Source: Odiellus spinosus (Eukaryota; Arthropoda; Arachnida; Opiliones; Phalangiidae). Taken from it: a DNA stretch of 64,000 nt. Within the stretch, counting starts at the first letter, position 1; the number at the start of each line of letters is the position of its first letter. The notes under the pieces were generated by a model, which ran no database searches, was not told the origin of the DNA, and saw nothing but the letters and a program-made list of their open reading frames with translations. Shown in pieces: positions 13,504 through 23,931 of the stretch. Position numbers and translations under genes: made by a program. The stretch spans positions 18,371,794 through 18,435,793 of the forward strand of contig OY987234.1 in NCBI GenBank assembly GCA_963920705.1, in the 5' to 3' direction.

Positions 13504-13698
13504 TCGGAAAGTAGGCTTAACACGGATCCATGGAGTTTTATATTTCTCCGTTTAACATCCTCCCAATAACTAGCAAAAGCGCGCTAATCTTAAGCCTCGT
13601 TTATGAGAACACGAAGGTAATAAAACGAGACCTTCTCACGTGATTGGTCAGAGACTGTTTAACGAAGATATATGAAACTTGTTAAGCCTACATTCCGA
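13504..13698. mobile_element. MITE-like element with TAGGCTTAAC/GTTAAGCCTA termini
   Basis: Inverted ends TCGGAAAGTAGGCTTAAC and GTTAAGCCTACATTCCGA bound about 195 bp. An internal CTTAAGCCTCGTTT block and CACGTGATTGG box are shared in order with the element at 51147-51337, which marks them as one family. No coding capacity. The target duplication is not clear from the flanks. Confidence 0.6.
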
Positions 13699-14546
13699 GT
13701 AAATTGGGCCAATTTTAACGATAAGTGATCGATAGAAGAATCACTTGTCATCGGGTTGCATTTGCCTTGGCAATTAATCGGGGACAGACACTAAGTTTAA
13801 ACAAGCACAAACCTGATAGTTCCTATTTACTCCAGATTCGAATTTTCCGCTCCGCGAAGATGAAAGAATTCCCCCGAAGAATGACAGGATAAAACAATAT
13901 AAGGGTTATAAGAAATTAAAGAAGCTGAGAAGCTTGGAGAGTGAGAGAATGGCGTGGTAATGAAGACTGATAGATAGACTAAAAGGTAACCGAGGAACGA
14001 AAATTGGTGGGGCTAAGTTAGAATGAGCCTGGTGGGAAAATGACAGGGCTCCGGAAAAAAGGAAGATCTTGATATAAGAGACATTATACGGTATCGCAAC
14101 CAGAGAGAGAATCAAAAGGCTCGGAACATTGAATGAAAGTCGAGATGTTGTGTACGCGATAGACTGACTCGCGATATTACTAGACCTAGAGATTCGGAAG
14201 CCAGAAAAAAATATAACAAAATAAAAAAACAGTTCCCAAGGGACAAGGGTTTTTCGGAAAATAAAGAGTACTTATCTGGATAGACCGTCCGGAACATTCG
14301 ACCATTATGGAGAAATAATAAAAATGAGGAGAAAAACCATATAGACGCGATGCCCATCTAGCTCCAGTCTTCAATTGTCTATATACTTTTATGTCAACCG
14401 CAATTCGTCTTAAATTTAAAGGGAGGATTGAATACTATAAATTCTGTAAAGGCAATTTCGCTGCATCAAGTTGAACCTCTAGCGAAACAAAACCCACTCG
14501 AACTATGTCAATACCATTTAGTCCTAATTTCAATTATAAATAAAAC

Positions 14547-14883
14547 CAGAAGCCGATGAAACCCTCCTTTGAAGTCTACTACTCCAATGTTCCATATAGC
14601 GCTCCTCTCTGTATGGGTAAAATTCCCAATTTTACGAGTTAGAAGGGGTCCTACTTCATCCTCCCTGACTACGGAAAATTGGAAATTCTCTCTCTCCACA
14701 AACGACGACGTTTTTTGGACGAACTCCAAGGCTGCTAGAGATATTCGCTCGACGAACTCCCGCTCCGAAAACCTCTACCGTTAGGAGGCGTACGAATCGC
14801 GCCTTTTGAGAATAACCCATACAGAGAGGGGTAGACAAGACCCGGGAGTAATAGGCTTCAAAGGAGGGTTTCATCGGCTTCTG
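14547..14883. mobile_element. CAGAAG-family MITE, copy 1
   Basis: Non-autonomous DNA transposon of 337 bp. The inverted termini are about 39 bp, starting CAGAAGCCGATGAAACCCTC. An exact 7-bp target duplication ATAAAAC lies at 14540-14546 and 14884-14890. The interior is open in several frames but encodes nothing recognisable; those frames recur only because the element recurs. Confidence 0.9.
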
Positions 14884-15910
14884 ATAAAACAAATAAAAAT
14901 TAGGCCTACTAGACTTTTTTTAGAGTAAATACCACCAAAAGCTGGAATCAAGACCAAAAAGAGCTCTGCTAGACTAGATCTCTCATTTGTTCATTTGGTG
15001 ATAAATAAGGAAATCTATTTTTGCTTTTGCTTCCAACTTGAAGTGAAATTGACTATAGGACACATTTTAACACGTACGTCACACGAGTTTAACATTGATA
15101 AGTGTTGAAATAGGCCCCAACAAGAAAGAATATCAGCTTGTAATTTTTTGGGACTCACTGAATAATACTTTTTTAAACAGCACGCTTGTCAACTTTAATA
15201 AATTCAAATGATGGTCAAGATTCTTGTTGTATGGTCTCCGTCGCCCAGTTTCCCACGATTCTCTCCATAACCTGCGAAATAAAAGAATTATATGAGTATC
15301 AAATCAGAATATTAATTTTAAAACCATTTTCCAACACCAATAGTAACCACTGTGCATTTCTTTTTATTTTTGTTATTAATAGCATCTACATAATTAATGT
15401 TTTTTTATTAATTATCCTCTATTTAATATCTTTAAATTAAATAATCAGTTTTTATTTTCCCGTAAATCCCCTTAATTAAAAGGAATTTTCTTAGGAAATT
15501 TGAAAATAAAAATGAACCAAAACTGATTATTATTAATATAGTTAACATCGTCATTTGTTACCGAGTTGGTATTTTTTTTTTAAATACACATATACAAAGA
15601 ATAGGTAAATATTTAAGATTTTTTTTATAACTATACCGGTACCAATATAGCGATATTTAATTAAATATAACTGGTAATCACGGATAAGGGTCGGGTTATA
15701 ATTCTAATGATTCATTTTAGCTAAACACAACAGCTTATATAACGAAATATTGTGAATGATTTGAAAATATTCATTGGAAATATTGTTTTTAAAAGCTTAA
15801 TTCGCGTTTAAATTAAGAAGTGTTATACCATAAGTAAAATAATAGATATAAATATGATCCTTTCAATATTCAAGGCGTGTTTTTCATGCATATAGTAGAC
15901 CCGAGGACAA

Positions 15911-16181
15911 GTTTTTGGTGTTTAGATTAATTTCTAAAGTTTGAATAAAAGTAAATATAAATTCGGGCCAATCATATTATTTCATCCTTCAACAGCGTTG
16001 TAATGTTCTAATATTGAAATAATAGACCGGCGTTTGACCACCAAGGTCTTAGGCATCAAACGGTGGCCTATTCCTTTAATGTTAGGACATTACAAGCGCT
16101 GTTAAAGGTTGAAATAATATGATTGGGCCGAATTGATATCTACTTTTATATAAATTTATATTTAATTTAAACACCGAAAAC
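15911..16181. mobile_element. long near-palindrome, ~270 bp
   Basis: The inner arms, about 50 bp each (from TTCGGGCCAATCATATTATT at 15962, and its complement ending near 16132), match almost perfectly. Weaker pairing continues outward to GTTTTTGGTGTTTA and its complement near 16170. A decayed single arm (GTTTTTGG ... TCGAGCCAATCATATTA) lies at 59768-59811, showing it is a dispersed family. No ORF. It could fold into a hairpin of roughly 120 nt per arm. Confidence 0.65.
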
Positions 16182-16361
16182 GTAACTAAAAATTCGGAAA
16201 ATAAATTTAAAAGCTAATCCAATTTAAGCTCAAACGCTTATATTCCGTATTATCAGAAGTAGATGAAACCCTCCTTTGAAGTCTACTACTCTAATGTTCC
16301 ATATAGCGATCCTCTCTGTGTGGGTAAAATTCCCAATTTTACGAGATCGGAGGGGTCGTAC

Positions 16362-17130
16362 TTCTCCGTAATTTTAGGGATATATTTGATAATTATTTGG
16401 GCGCGAGAAAACGGAGTGACTCTATTGCCTTTAAATATAAGATCCGTGATGGAAACGCGCCTTCAAAAGGTGTGGGGGCTGTGACCTATTTAGGGAGCGA
16501 TGGGAGCGATTTCGTATACCCTTTATCCTGGCTAAATAAAAGATAGAATAGCGGCGTATTTTTAGCTAAACCCATCCCTAGTAGGGTCTAGGTACTGTAT
16601 TCCTGGGGCGTCGGCGTTGTGCAAGAAGACGAAAAACGGATTCTGATGGTGCTAGGAATTTGCACCATGCTGATTTTCAGAATTTAGCCACGATTCAATC
16701 CTAGCCTTTAACGATAAGTCGCCAGCTCCGTTTTAGTTCCAAATAAATAAATTAATTTTTAGCAAGCCACACTAGGCTCTTTATTACCCTTTAAATCAAT
16801 TTTTATCTATACCCAACTCTAAAGAGCGTTAATGCCTGCATAACACGCCCCTGCTATAGCATCATTCCTTTCAGCCTCTTTTACAATGTCAGTGGTCTAG
16901 CTATATTTATGGGTTATCCATCTTGTTTTTCTTTATCGGCTATTATATCTTGATATCACCCCGCGGTTTTTAAGGTAATTTTCTATATAGCGCGTACACG
17001 TTCTACTTTTAAAGGTTTATGGACTTTTTTTTTTAATTATAAATAAGGTTCAAAGATTATATTTAGCTTGAATATTATTCTGTTTATTAATTATTTTTGT
17101 TGGTATAGTTAAAAACGTTCTTAATGCAAT
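16362..17130. repeat. ~0.75-kb insert shared with 60538-61640 (inverted)
   Basis: Nearly identical to the reverse complement of 60538-60608 joined to 60946-61640, differing by a few small indels, so duplication was recent. On the plus strand it carries the 3' end of an ORF (16423-16545) ending ...SDGSDFVYPLSWLNKR and a stop; the same protein end is intact in the other copy. The product is not recognised. It contains a vacant site (ATAAGGT, 17043-17049) where the other copy holds a MITE. Confidence 0.75.
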
Positions 17131-17463
17131 CAGAAGCCGATGAAACCCTCCTTTGAAGTCTACTACTCCAATGTTCCATATAGCGATCCTCTCTGTGTGG
17201 GTAAAATTCCCAATTTTACGAGTTAGAAGGGGTCCTTCTTCATACCCCCTGTCTACGGAAAATTGGAAATTCTCTCTCTCCACAAACGACGACGTTTTTT
17301 GGACGAACTCCAAGGCTGCTAGAGATATTCGCTCGACGAACTCCCGCTCCGAAAATATCTACCGTTAGGAGACGTACGAATCGCGCTTTTTGAAACTAAC
17401 CCAGAGAGGGGTAGACAAGACCAGGGAGTAATAGACTTCAAAGGAGGGTTTCATCTACTTCTG
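17131..17463. mobile_element. CAGAAG-family MITE, copy 2 (inside composite)
   Basis: Full-length 333-bp copy. Its left end is the standard CAGAAGCCGATG, but its right end is the variant CATCTACTTCTG. Its flanks (ATGCAAT left, GTATTAG right) do not match each other, unlike other copies. This fits the right end being shared with the larger composite element. Confidence 0.8.
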
Positions 17464-17699
17464 GTATTAGTTGATAAAGAGCCTCGAAAGCTATATTGCC
17501 AATTTTTTTAAAATAAAGCCAAATCCATGGGAATCTTTTAAATTACACCATTACTACATTTATGATGAGTTAACCAAATTAATGTGATGGTTTAGATCCG
17601 ATTGATATTACAATGAACTCACCCTTGAACAAGATGTGTGGTATTTGAAGCCACAACTTTCCGCATAATTACAACGCATTAATTAATATACTTATCTCT

Positions 17700-18900
17700 A
17701 TTACTTTACTTATGGTAACTTCATATCTACAGATATCTATAATATTTTTTTTGGTTTTTATTATAATCATATATTATTATTGTAGTTGTTTTCTTAATAA
17801 AATACGCTTATTTCCATTCTTAATTAGTGAAGTTTTGCTTTCTTCAAAAAGTCTCAATTATCATTTTCGCGGTTTTTTTTTCCGTATTTTTTTTTTTTTC
17901 AATTTTTTTTTATATTACACTAAAAATGGCACTGTGTTCCTTTTAGATATAGTATATATATATATATATAATATTGCAAATAACGCGAATTTTTAATTTT
18001 TTCTTTGTTTTGTTTTGTGCAAAAACAGTGTTCATTTTTATAAGAGGCAGCGAGTGTTGTTTGTTTTTACAATTGTTTATGTTTTTAATTATTAATGTGA
18101 GAATAAACGAGTGTTTTTTTGGTATATTTATGTTTAATAAAGAATAAAATTGAGAGAAAAGAGAAGATTTTGTTAATATTTGCTTGTTTTTTCTCGCAAA
18201 GGCCACGGAAGTATTTTTTTCAATTTTTTTTTGTAATTTATTTACGAGATATGTAAATTTTTTTTTATAGACCGTAATTGTCCTTTGATCATATTTGAAT
18301 TTTTCTCCCAATATTCAATTATTTTTTTAATATAAATAATTTAAATTATAATTTTAGTGTTAATTTTTAATGTGAATATTATTTTTTTTTACGAGAAATG
18401 GAAGGGATTCAAATTTTAATTAATAAAAATTAATTCTAAAATTCTTTTAATTGTTTTTTTTTAATTATCCCTAATCTAATTAACGTATGTTAATTTATGT
18501 TAGAAATCTCGTTAAAAAGATCACAGGCTTTTTGTGTTTTTTTTTTTTTCTTGTCTGTTTATGTTATATTTTTTTTTGTATCGTTAATATTAACGAATAT
18601 GGCCTTGAAGTATTCATATTTTAATTATTATACTTCATTTATTAAATTTAAAATAAGTATATTTAACTATTTTTCCCAGGTTTTTTTAAATTTAAATTCT
18701 CGAAATTCTACGATCTAATTTTTTAAACTTTTGTTCTAATTAATCTGATCTAAAATGTGTTGATCTAAATGCTTCCTTATTAATTATAATACCTTTCGTT
18801 TTTTTTTAATTAATTTATATAAATTTGAAGGACCTTTTATGTTAATTTTAACAGTTATTATAATTATTAATATTATTATTATTATTTTCTTATAATTGTT
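17700..18900. repeat. extremely AT-rich low-complexity block
   Basis: Dense T8-T11 runs and a (TA)n tract at 17,952-17,970. ORFs here (for example 17712-17996 and 17943-18311) are rich in F, I, K and N and reflect composition, not coding. Confidence 0.6.
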
Positions 18901-20811
18901 TTATTTCTACGTAATTCAATATGAATCGATATCTTCATACCTGATTTTGCATTCCTAAGCTCACAAACTCACGCTTAAATTCCATTATATTATTTTTTTA
19001 ATTAGTGATAATTAATTATTATAACTATTATAAATGATGTTAACAATATACTATATATATTTAAACTAACTATAATTATTTTATTAATTATAATGATAAT
19101 AATAGCGTAAACTAAGCTCGTTTAAAAAATTATAACTAAAACACCAAAAAAAAACATATTAAAATAAAAAGGTAAAGCTAAAAACCCCGATTATGTTTTA
19201 AAATGTAAGTAATAAATATAAATTGATTAATTTTGGATTAGGGCTATACGGATTTATATTGGCCTATATTTATTAAAATATCTTTTGTTTAGTTTCATAT
19301 TTTATCGTAGGACTAATTATAATTTATTTACAAGGCCGCGTTTTGTGAAATAGATAAAATTGGGGCTTAAATATAAATTTTTTGTTCTTATTTTATTATA
19401 ATATTTGTTAATTTTAATAATTTATTCGGCTAAAATAGGGGAGGGGCGAATATCTTAACGATAAGTAGTGGATTATAAACTAAAATTAAGCGTTAATTAT
19501 TTCGACTCTTTCTCAATTATTAATTAAAATATTTAAGTGTATAATTGATATAACCACGATTTCGACAAAAAAAGCTGCCATTTTGAGACATGGAAGATAT
19601 CGTGTGAACTATACATATACTTATATTATTATAATTAAATTAAAAACGTTAATTAACATAAATAAAAATTAATTTACCCCAAATTCTCCAATTAATTAGA
19701 TATTTTTGTAAGTAATTCTACCATAAAAATTAATTGTATTTATTTTTCGCGAAAGATTAGGTTTTTTTTTTGGTTTTTATAGATTGATAAAGGGGGTTTG
19801 AAAAATTCATGATCATTGTCTAATGCAATTCTTGTTTTTCTATACGAATAAGCGACAGAGCAGCGGATATACGTTTATGAGCTTATAATTGATTAAATAA
19901 AAATTAAACTTAAGTTTAAAATTAATCTTTAACGTATTCCACGCTCTAAATAAAAAACAAAATTGCTTTTTTGTTTTATTCAAATTGCCACTATTTTGAT
20001 AGAAAAATTGGAGATAATTAATTCAAAAACGGAAAAAAACAACCCCTAGAATTCTAGGTCTACTTTCCGTAAATAACGCGATATTTTAATTAATACGCGT
20101 TTGTTTTTAATATCTTCGTGTTGGTTTTCTTTGATTATTTATAAATCTATAAATAACATTAAAGTTTGTTCGTTTTTTTTTTTTTGTATTTCTCTTAAAA
20201 ATTCCACCTCTAATTCGCGACTACTAAAAGATAGCGTAAAATGAGGAATTAAATCTCTTTATCGAGATTTTAATTATAAATTAAGTTTTTCCTCGTAGTG
20301 GCTCGTAGAATGTATAAAATTAGGCCTTTCAATACTTCCCAAGTATTATTGGATTAGGCCACAACATTTTCCCCGACCCGATAGCGGAGTGTAAACCAAA
20401 AATAGGCGAAACTTTCCTCACCATTTATATTTAAATAGGAGTCAATATTTCAATCAAAAACGTAATATACCTCCCAATATTATGTTCGTCTCGTTTTAAG
20501 TTGAATTTCCTTTCATTTTTTTTCCACCAAAACTTGGGAAAAAAAAAGGTTTAAGTATAGAAGACCTAGGCTTATAGTCGAACTTTTCTTCATACCATAT
20601 ATTTTACCAAAATAAGTTTTATCTTACTTTTTTCTTCTCGTTTTTCTTCGGGTGCCCGAATTAAAAAAAAAAACCATTACGTTTCTCTTGATTCTCGTTC
20701 GTTCTTCAATATTTTTTTGTCGGTGGCGTTGATTTTAAAATAAAAAGAGACAAGAGAGAGATAGATAGAAAGAGAGTAACGGAGGAAAGAAGTAGGTCAT
20801 CAGTTTCGCGT

Positions 20812-20916
20812 TCAAATCTCTTGCAGGTACTTCAAAGGACAACTGAATCTCTTGTCGCTCGTTCCCGTTCGTACGGTCACCATACCTTCGTTCTCTTCGC
20901 CTACTTGGATGACAAT
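20812..20916 (-). CDS. stac: Stac, last exon: second SH3 domain C-terminus and stop
   Basis: Thirty-four codons plus TGA, entered in phase 0 through TTCTTTTAG|ATT. The sequence IVIQVGEENEGMVTVRTGTS followed by DKRFSCPLKYLQEI completes the second SH3 fold; the final CPLKYLQEI is the typical Stac terminus (CPxxFLxE-like). Pairing with LLRDQ at the end of the previous exon rebuilds the LLRDQIVIQ strand. The 3' UTR starts with a pyrimidine-rich stretch on the transcript strand. Confidence 0.9.
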   Translation of the reverse strand: MVIQVGEENEGMVTVRTGTSDKRFSCPLKYLQEI

Positions 20917-21065
20917 CTAAAAGAAAAGAGAGATAAAAGAGACAGATTTAATGTATGCCCCCTTCTTAAAGCTTTAATGCTATTTTATTTCGTTGTTTCG
21001 TAAGACAGCTTTTTTTCTATTTTTCATTTGAATAATTTTAAAACATTTTATCGTATACTTTGAAG

Positions 21066-21540
21066 CATTGTCATATTTTAAAACATTGTCATATATTTTA
21101 AAACATTGTCATATATTTTAAAATAGTGTCATATATTTTAAAATAGTGTCATATATTTTAAAATAGTGTCATATATTTTAAAACATTGTCATATATTTTA
21201 AAACATTGTCATATTTTAAAACATTGTAATATTTTAAAACATTGTCACATATTTTAAAAAACATTGTCATATATTTTAAAATAATGTCATATTTTAAAAC
21301 AATGTCATATATTTTAAAACAATGTCATATATTTTAAAACAATGTCATATATTTTAAGACAATGTCATATATTTTAAAACATTGTCATATATTTTAAAAC
21401 ACTGTCATATATTTTAAAACTGTCATATATTTTCAAACATTGTCATATATTTTAAAACATTGTCATATATTTTAAAACATTGTCATATATTTTAAAACAT
21501 TGTCATATATTTTAAGACATTGTCATATATTTTAAAAAAA
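21066..21540. repeat. 20-bp AT-rich tandem array, type 1
   Basis: About 24 copies of a 20-bp unit TGTCATATATTTTAAAACAT. Occasional 18-bp units lack one AT, and single-base variants (AATAGTG, AATAATG, AAGACA) occur in runs of neighbours, the pattern expected of local unit-by-unit expansion. Confidence 0.95.
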
Positions 21541-21822
21541 TTCCATATTTTAAAACATTTTAACATATTTTAAAACATTTTAACATATTTTAAAACATTT
21601 TAACATATTGTAAAACATTTTAACATATTGTAAAACATTTTAACATATTTTAAAACATTTTAACATATTTTAAAACATTTTAACATATTTTAAAACATTT
21701 TAACATATTTTAAAACATTTTAACATATTTTAAAACATTTTAACATATTTTAAAATATTTTAACATATTTTAAAACATTTTAAAACATTTCAAAATATTT
21801 GAGCATATTCTAAAATATATTT
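21541..21822. repeat. 20-bp AT-rich tandem array, type 2
   Basis: About 12-13 copies of TAACATATTTTAAAACATTT, directly continuing the type 1 array. The two unit types share the CATAT(AT)TTTAAAACAT core and differ in the spacer (TTAA in place of GTC), so type 2 looks like an offshoot of type 1. The end degrades after about 21,790. Confidence 0.9.
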
Positions 21823-22704
21823 TCATAGCACTTTTATTAAAATACTTTAATATATGTCATGGTTTATTATTTTTTCATATATAGCCGGCGGTATTTTAAA
21901 TATTAAAGGGGTAATGAAACGTTTTATAAGCATATTTTATTTGTATAAGAAATCACTCGAATATATGCATCAAAATGAGGAAAAAAAAAAGACCTTTAAG
22001 GCCAAAGTCAACTTTGAACCGTATCAGCTTTAAGGTTTTTGTGACCCTTAGGCTATAACTCTGGTAAAGTATGATGCAAAAAAAAAAAAAAAAGGGGGAA
22101 AAAGCTTATAAGGCAAAGGGCAAAAGTATTGATTTTGGTATCCTTTTTATTTATGAATCATAACAGCTGGGAGCCTAGAGTTTTCCCTAGGAAAATACTA
22201 GTTCGAGCTGGAGGGCGTTTGGGGGAGATAGTGCATCTAGAGAAGGGTCCAAGGAGTGAGAAGAGTGAAAAGATAATATACTTAAAAAGAATAGCTAGAG
22301 AAAATGATGGCTTCTCTTTCTTTTTTTGTAGAAGAGGAAGAGTGGAAAAATAAGAGTAATAATAATGGGCGTACCTATCACCCCTGGGAATAAAATTGCC
22401 TATAAAGGTCAAACAAAAAAGTTTCTATTTTCACTCCGTTTCTATACGTAGAGATAGTTTTCTATACGTAGATATTGAAAGCGGTTGACAAGTAGTCTTA
22501 TATCTGTCACAATCCAGAGGCGTAACATTAAAAAATATTCAATTTGCCACATCATTCGAGTCCGCCATTGAGTATGAAATTTATACATTAAAATCTACAC
22601 CCTACCCCCGGAAAAAATACACTTATATAGTAATATCCAAGATGGAACTGTCTTGTAGAAATCCCCGAGAAACTTAATTGTCTACTGTAAATTTCACCTC
22701 GAGT

Positions 22705-23040
22705 TGGCAAGACGCGCAAAGATAGGCTTGGCAAGACGCGCAAAGATAGGCTTGGCAAGACGCGCAAAGATAGGCTTGGCAAGACGCGCAAAGATAGGCT
22801 TGGCAAGACGTGCAAAGATAGGCTTGGCAAGAGGCGCAAAGATAGGCTTGGCAAGACGCGCAAAGATAGGCTTGGCAAGACGCGCAAAGATAGGCTTGGC
22901 AAGACGCGCAAAGATAGGCTTGGCAAGACGTGCAAAGATAGGCTTGGCAAGAGGCGCAAAGATAGGCTTGGCAAGACGCGCAAAGATAGGCTTGGCAAGA
23001 CGCGCAAAGATAGGCTTGGCAAGACGCGCAAAGATAGGCT
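22705..23040. repeat. 24-bp GC-rich minisatellite, 14 units, 120-bp higher-order repeat
   Basis: Fourteen head-to-tail copies of TGGCAAGACGCGCAAAGATA + GGCT (24 bp). Three variants, ACGCGC (A), ACGTGC (B) and GGCGC (C), appear in the order AAAABC AAABC AAA, so the array has an exact 120-bp higher-order period. It ends only 139 bp downstream of the 23180 splice donor. It is rich in CpG in an AT-rich intron. An 8-residue repeat is open on both strands, but this is non-coding. Confidence 0.95.
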
Positions 23041-23179
23041 AACAGTTAGCTCTACTATTAGTGGACTTCGAGAAACGATATCCCATTTTTTGCGCGTTCT
23101 GCCAACTCGTAATGGAATCATAAATGAAACCACTTCAAAAATAAATCTTTTTTCAAATAAAGAAAAATAAATATTTTAC

Positions 23180-23317
23180 CTGGTCTCGAAGAAGTTTTAC
23201 GCCATTTTCCCCGTCGCTAACTTGGATGGTGTGCGTCACTTGCAAGGGCCTCTCACCAGGGTGAAGTTTCGTGACGTATTTCGATGGGAAAAATCCAATT
23301 TTACCCAAACATTTACC
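23180..23317 (-). CDS. stac: Stac, exon: end of SH3-1, start of SH3-2
   Basis: Forty-six codons, phase 0 at both ends (CCGTCCAG|GGT; GACCAG|GTAAAA). It starts GKCLGKIGFFPSKYVTKL, the second half of the first SH3 with the conserved G-x-x-P-x-x-Y residues that line the peptide groove. It continues through a linker (HPGERPLQVTHTIQVSDGEN) into GVKLLRDQ, the first strand of the second SH3. Contiguous with the exons on both sides. Confidence 0.93.
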
Positions 23318-23426
23318 CTGGACGGAAAGTGGGTGAAAGGAGAAATAAGTAAAAAAAAAACATTATATTAAAAAAACGCGACTCTCGCCAAGAAAAAGAC
23401 AGATTTTGTTGGTTTTAGAAACGTAC

Positions 23427-23478
23427 CTGCCACCAATCTGGATCGCTCGTATCTATAACCGTTACCGTATAACCAGCT
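23427..23478 (-). CDS. stac: Stac, exon: middle of SH3-1 (WW motif)
   Basis: A 52-nt micro-exon (phase 2 in, phase 0 out) encoding AGYTVTVIDTSDPDWWQ. The tandem tryptophans are the SH3 ligand-binding WW pair, and DWWQGKCLG spans the junction with the next exon. The acceptor has a fine pyrimidine tract (TTTTTTTCGTTAAACTCTCTAG) and the donor is CAG|GTACGT. Intron to the next exon is 109 bp, the shortest in the gene. Confidence 0.93.
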
Positions 23479-23848
23479 CTAGAGAGTTTAACGAAAAAAA
23501 TAAAGTGTTAACCATTTTTTAGTTGGGAAGGTTACGTAAACATGTCAAAGAGAAGGTGAAACGCTTTTAGATTTTGCGACAGTTTTTCGCGAACGTTGAC
23601 TTATTTCGTTATTTGATTTTGAAAAGAGGTATTTGGGTTATATTTACGGTAATTTAGAGACTAAATAAACTACATAAATCTAATAACTATTTTACATTTA
23701 ACTTCAAGTTGATTTTCGTTAGAAATTAATAAATTACAATCCAAAATTGGGTTAGTTAAGTAAAGTTCAAATTAAATTTAATTTCGATTCCGTTTCACCC
23801 TTTCTTACGTATTAAAATCAATTATATAGTAAGATATATAGGACTAAC

Positions 23849-23931
23849 TTTAAATCTAGCTCGTCTTGATGTCGATTTCGAAAATTGTACAATACGACAT
23901 ACAGATTAGTCGGTAGTAGTCTGTGAGGCTT
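23849..23931 (-). CDS. stac: Stac, exon: start of SH3-1
   Basis: Eighty-three nt (phase 0 in, 2 out): KPHRLLPTNLYVVLYNFRNR followed by HQDELDLK. LYVVLYNF is the ALYDF strand of the SH3 domain and DELDL the acidic RT loop. Acceptor TTGTTTCAG|AAG, donor TTTAAA|GTTAGT. The split lysine codon (AA|A) joins the next exon correctly. Confidence 0.93.

Larger units (their letters stand above)
16254..17463. mobile_element. composite element bounded by CAGAAG-family termini
   Basis: The left terminus (16254, CAGAAGTAGATG) and right terminus (ending 17463, CATCTACTTCTG) share a TAG variant absent from every other copy, and are flanked by GTATTAT and GTATTAG, a 7-bp duplication with one mismatch. Inside are about 107 bp of a MITE left half, about 0.75 kb of unrelated insert (16362-17130), and a complete MITE (17131-17463). 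The simplest reading is that two MITE ends mobilised the DNA between them as one unit. An alternative is two independent insertions plus a deletion. Confidence 0.6.
7571..20811. other. intergenic region between stac and the kinesin-like gene
   Basis: About 13 kb without a recognised gene. It holds palindromic elements at 11165-11357, 13504-13698 and 15911-16181, MITEs at 14547-14883 and 16254-17463, and one possible exon-like ORF at 11615-11845. From about 17,700 to 20,750 it is extremely AT-rich with many T runs. The 3' UTR of stac occupies an undetermined stretch just left of 20812. Possible polyadenylation signals are too frequent in such AT-rich DNA to choose one. Confidence 0.5.
20917..23179 (-). 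other. last stac intron, filled with tandem arrays
   Basis: A 2.3-kb intron between two halves of the second SH3 domain. It holds the 20-bp AT-rich arrays (21066-21822) and the 24-bp GC-rich minisatellite (22705-23040). Long ORFs over the minisatellite (both strands) arise because its unit is a multiple of three. Confidence 0.8.

Noticed and set aside
22705-23040. CRISPR-like regular repeat
   Set aside because: Units are head-to-tail with no unique spacers, and the genome is eukaryotic.
22588-23133. Long ORFs on both strands (181 and 112 codons) with 8-residue repeats
   Set aside because: They are produced by the 24-bp minisatellite, whose unit is a multiple of three; repeats of LPSLSLRV and ARRAKIGL have no start context or splice support.
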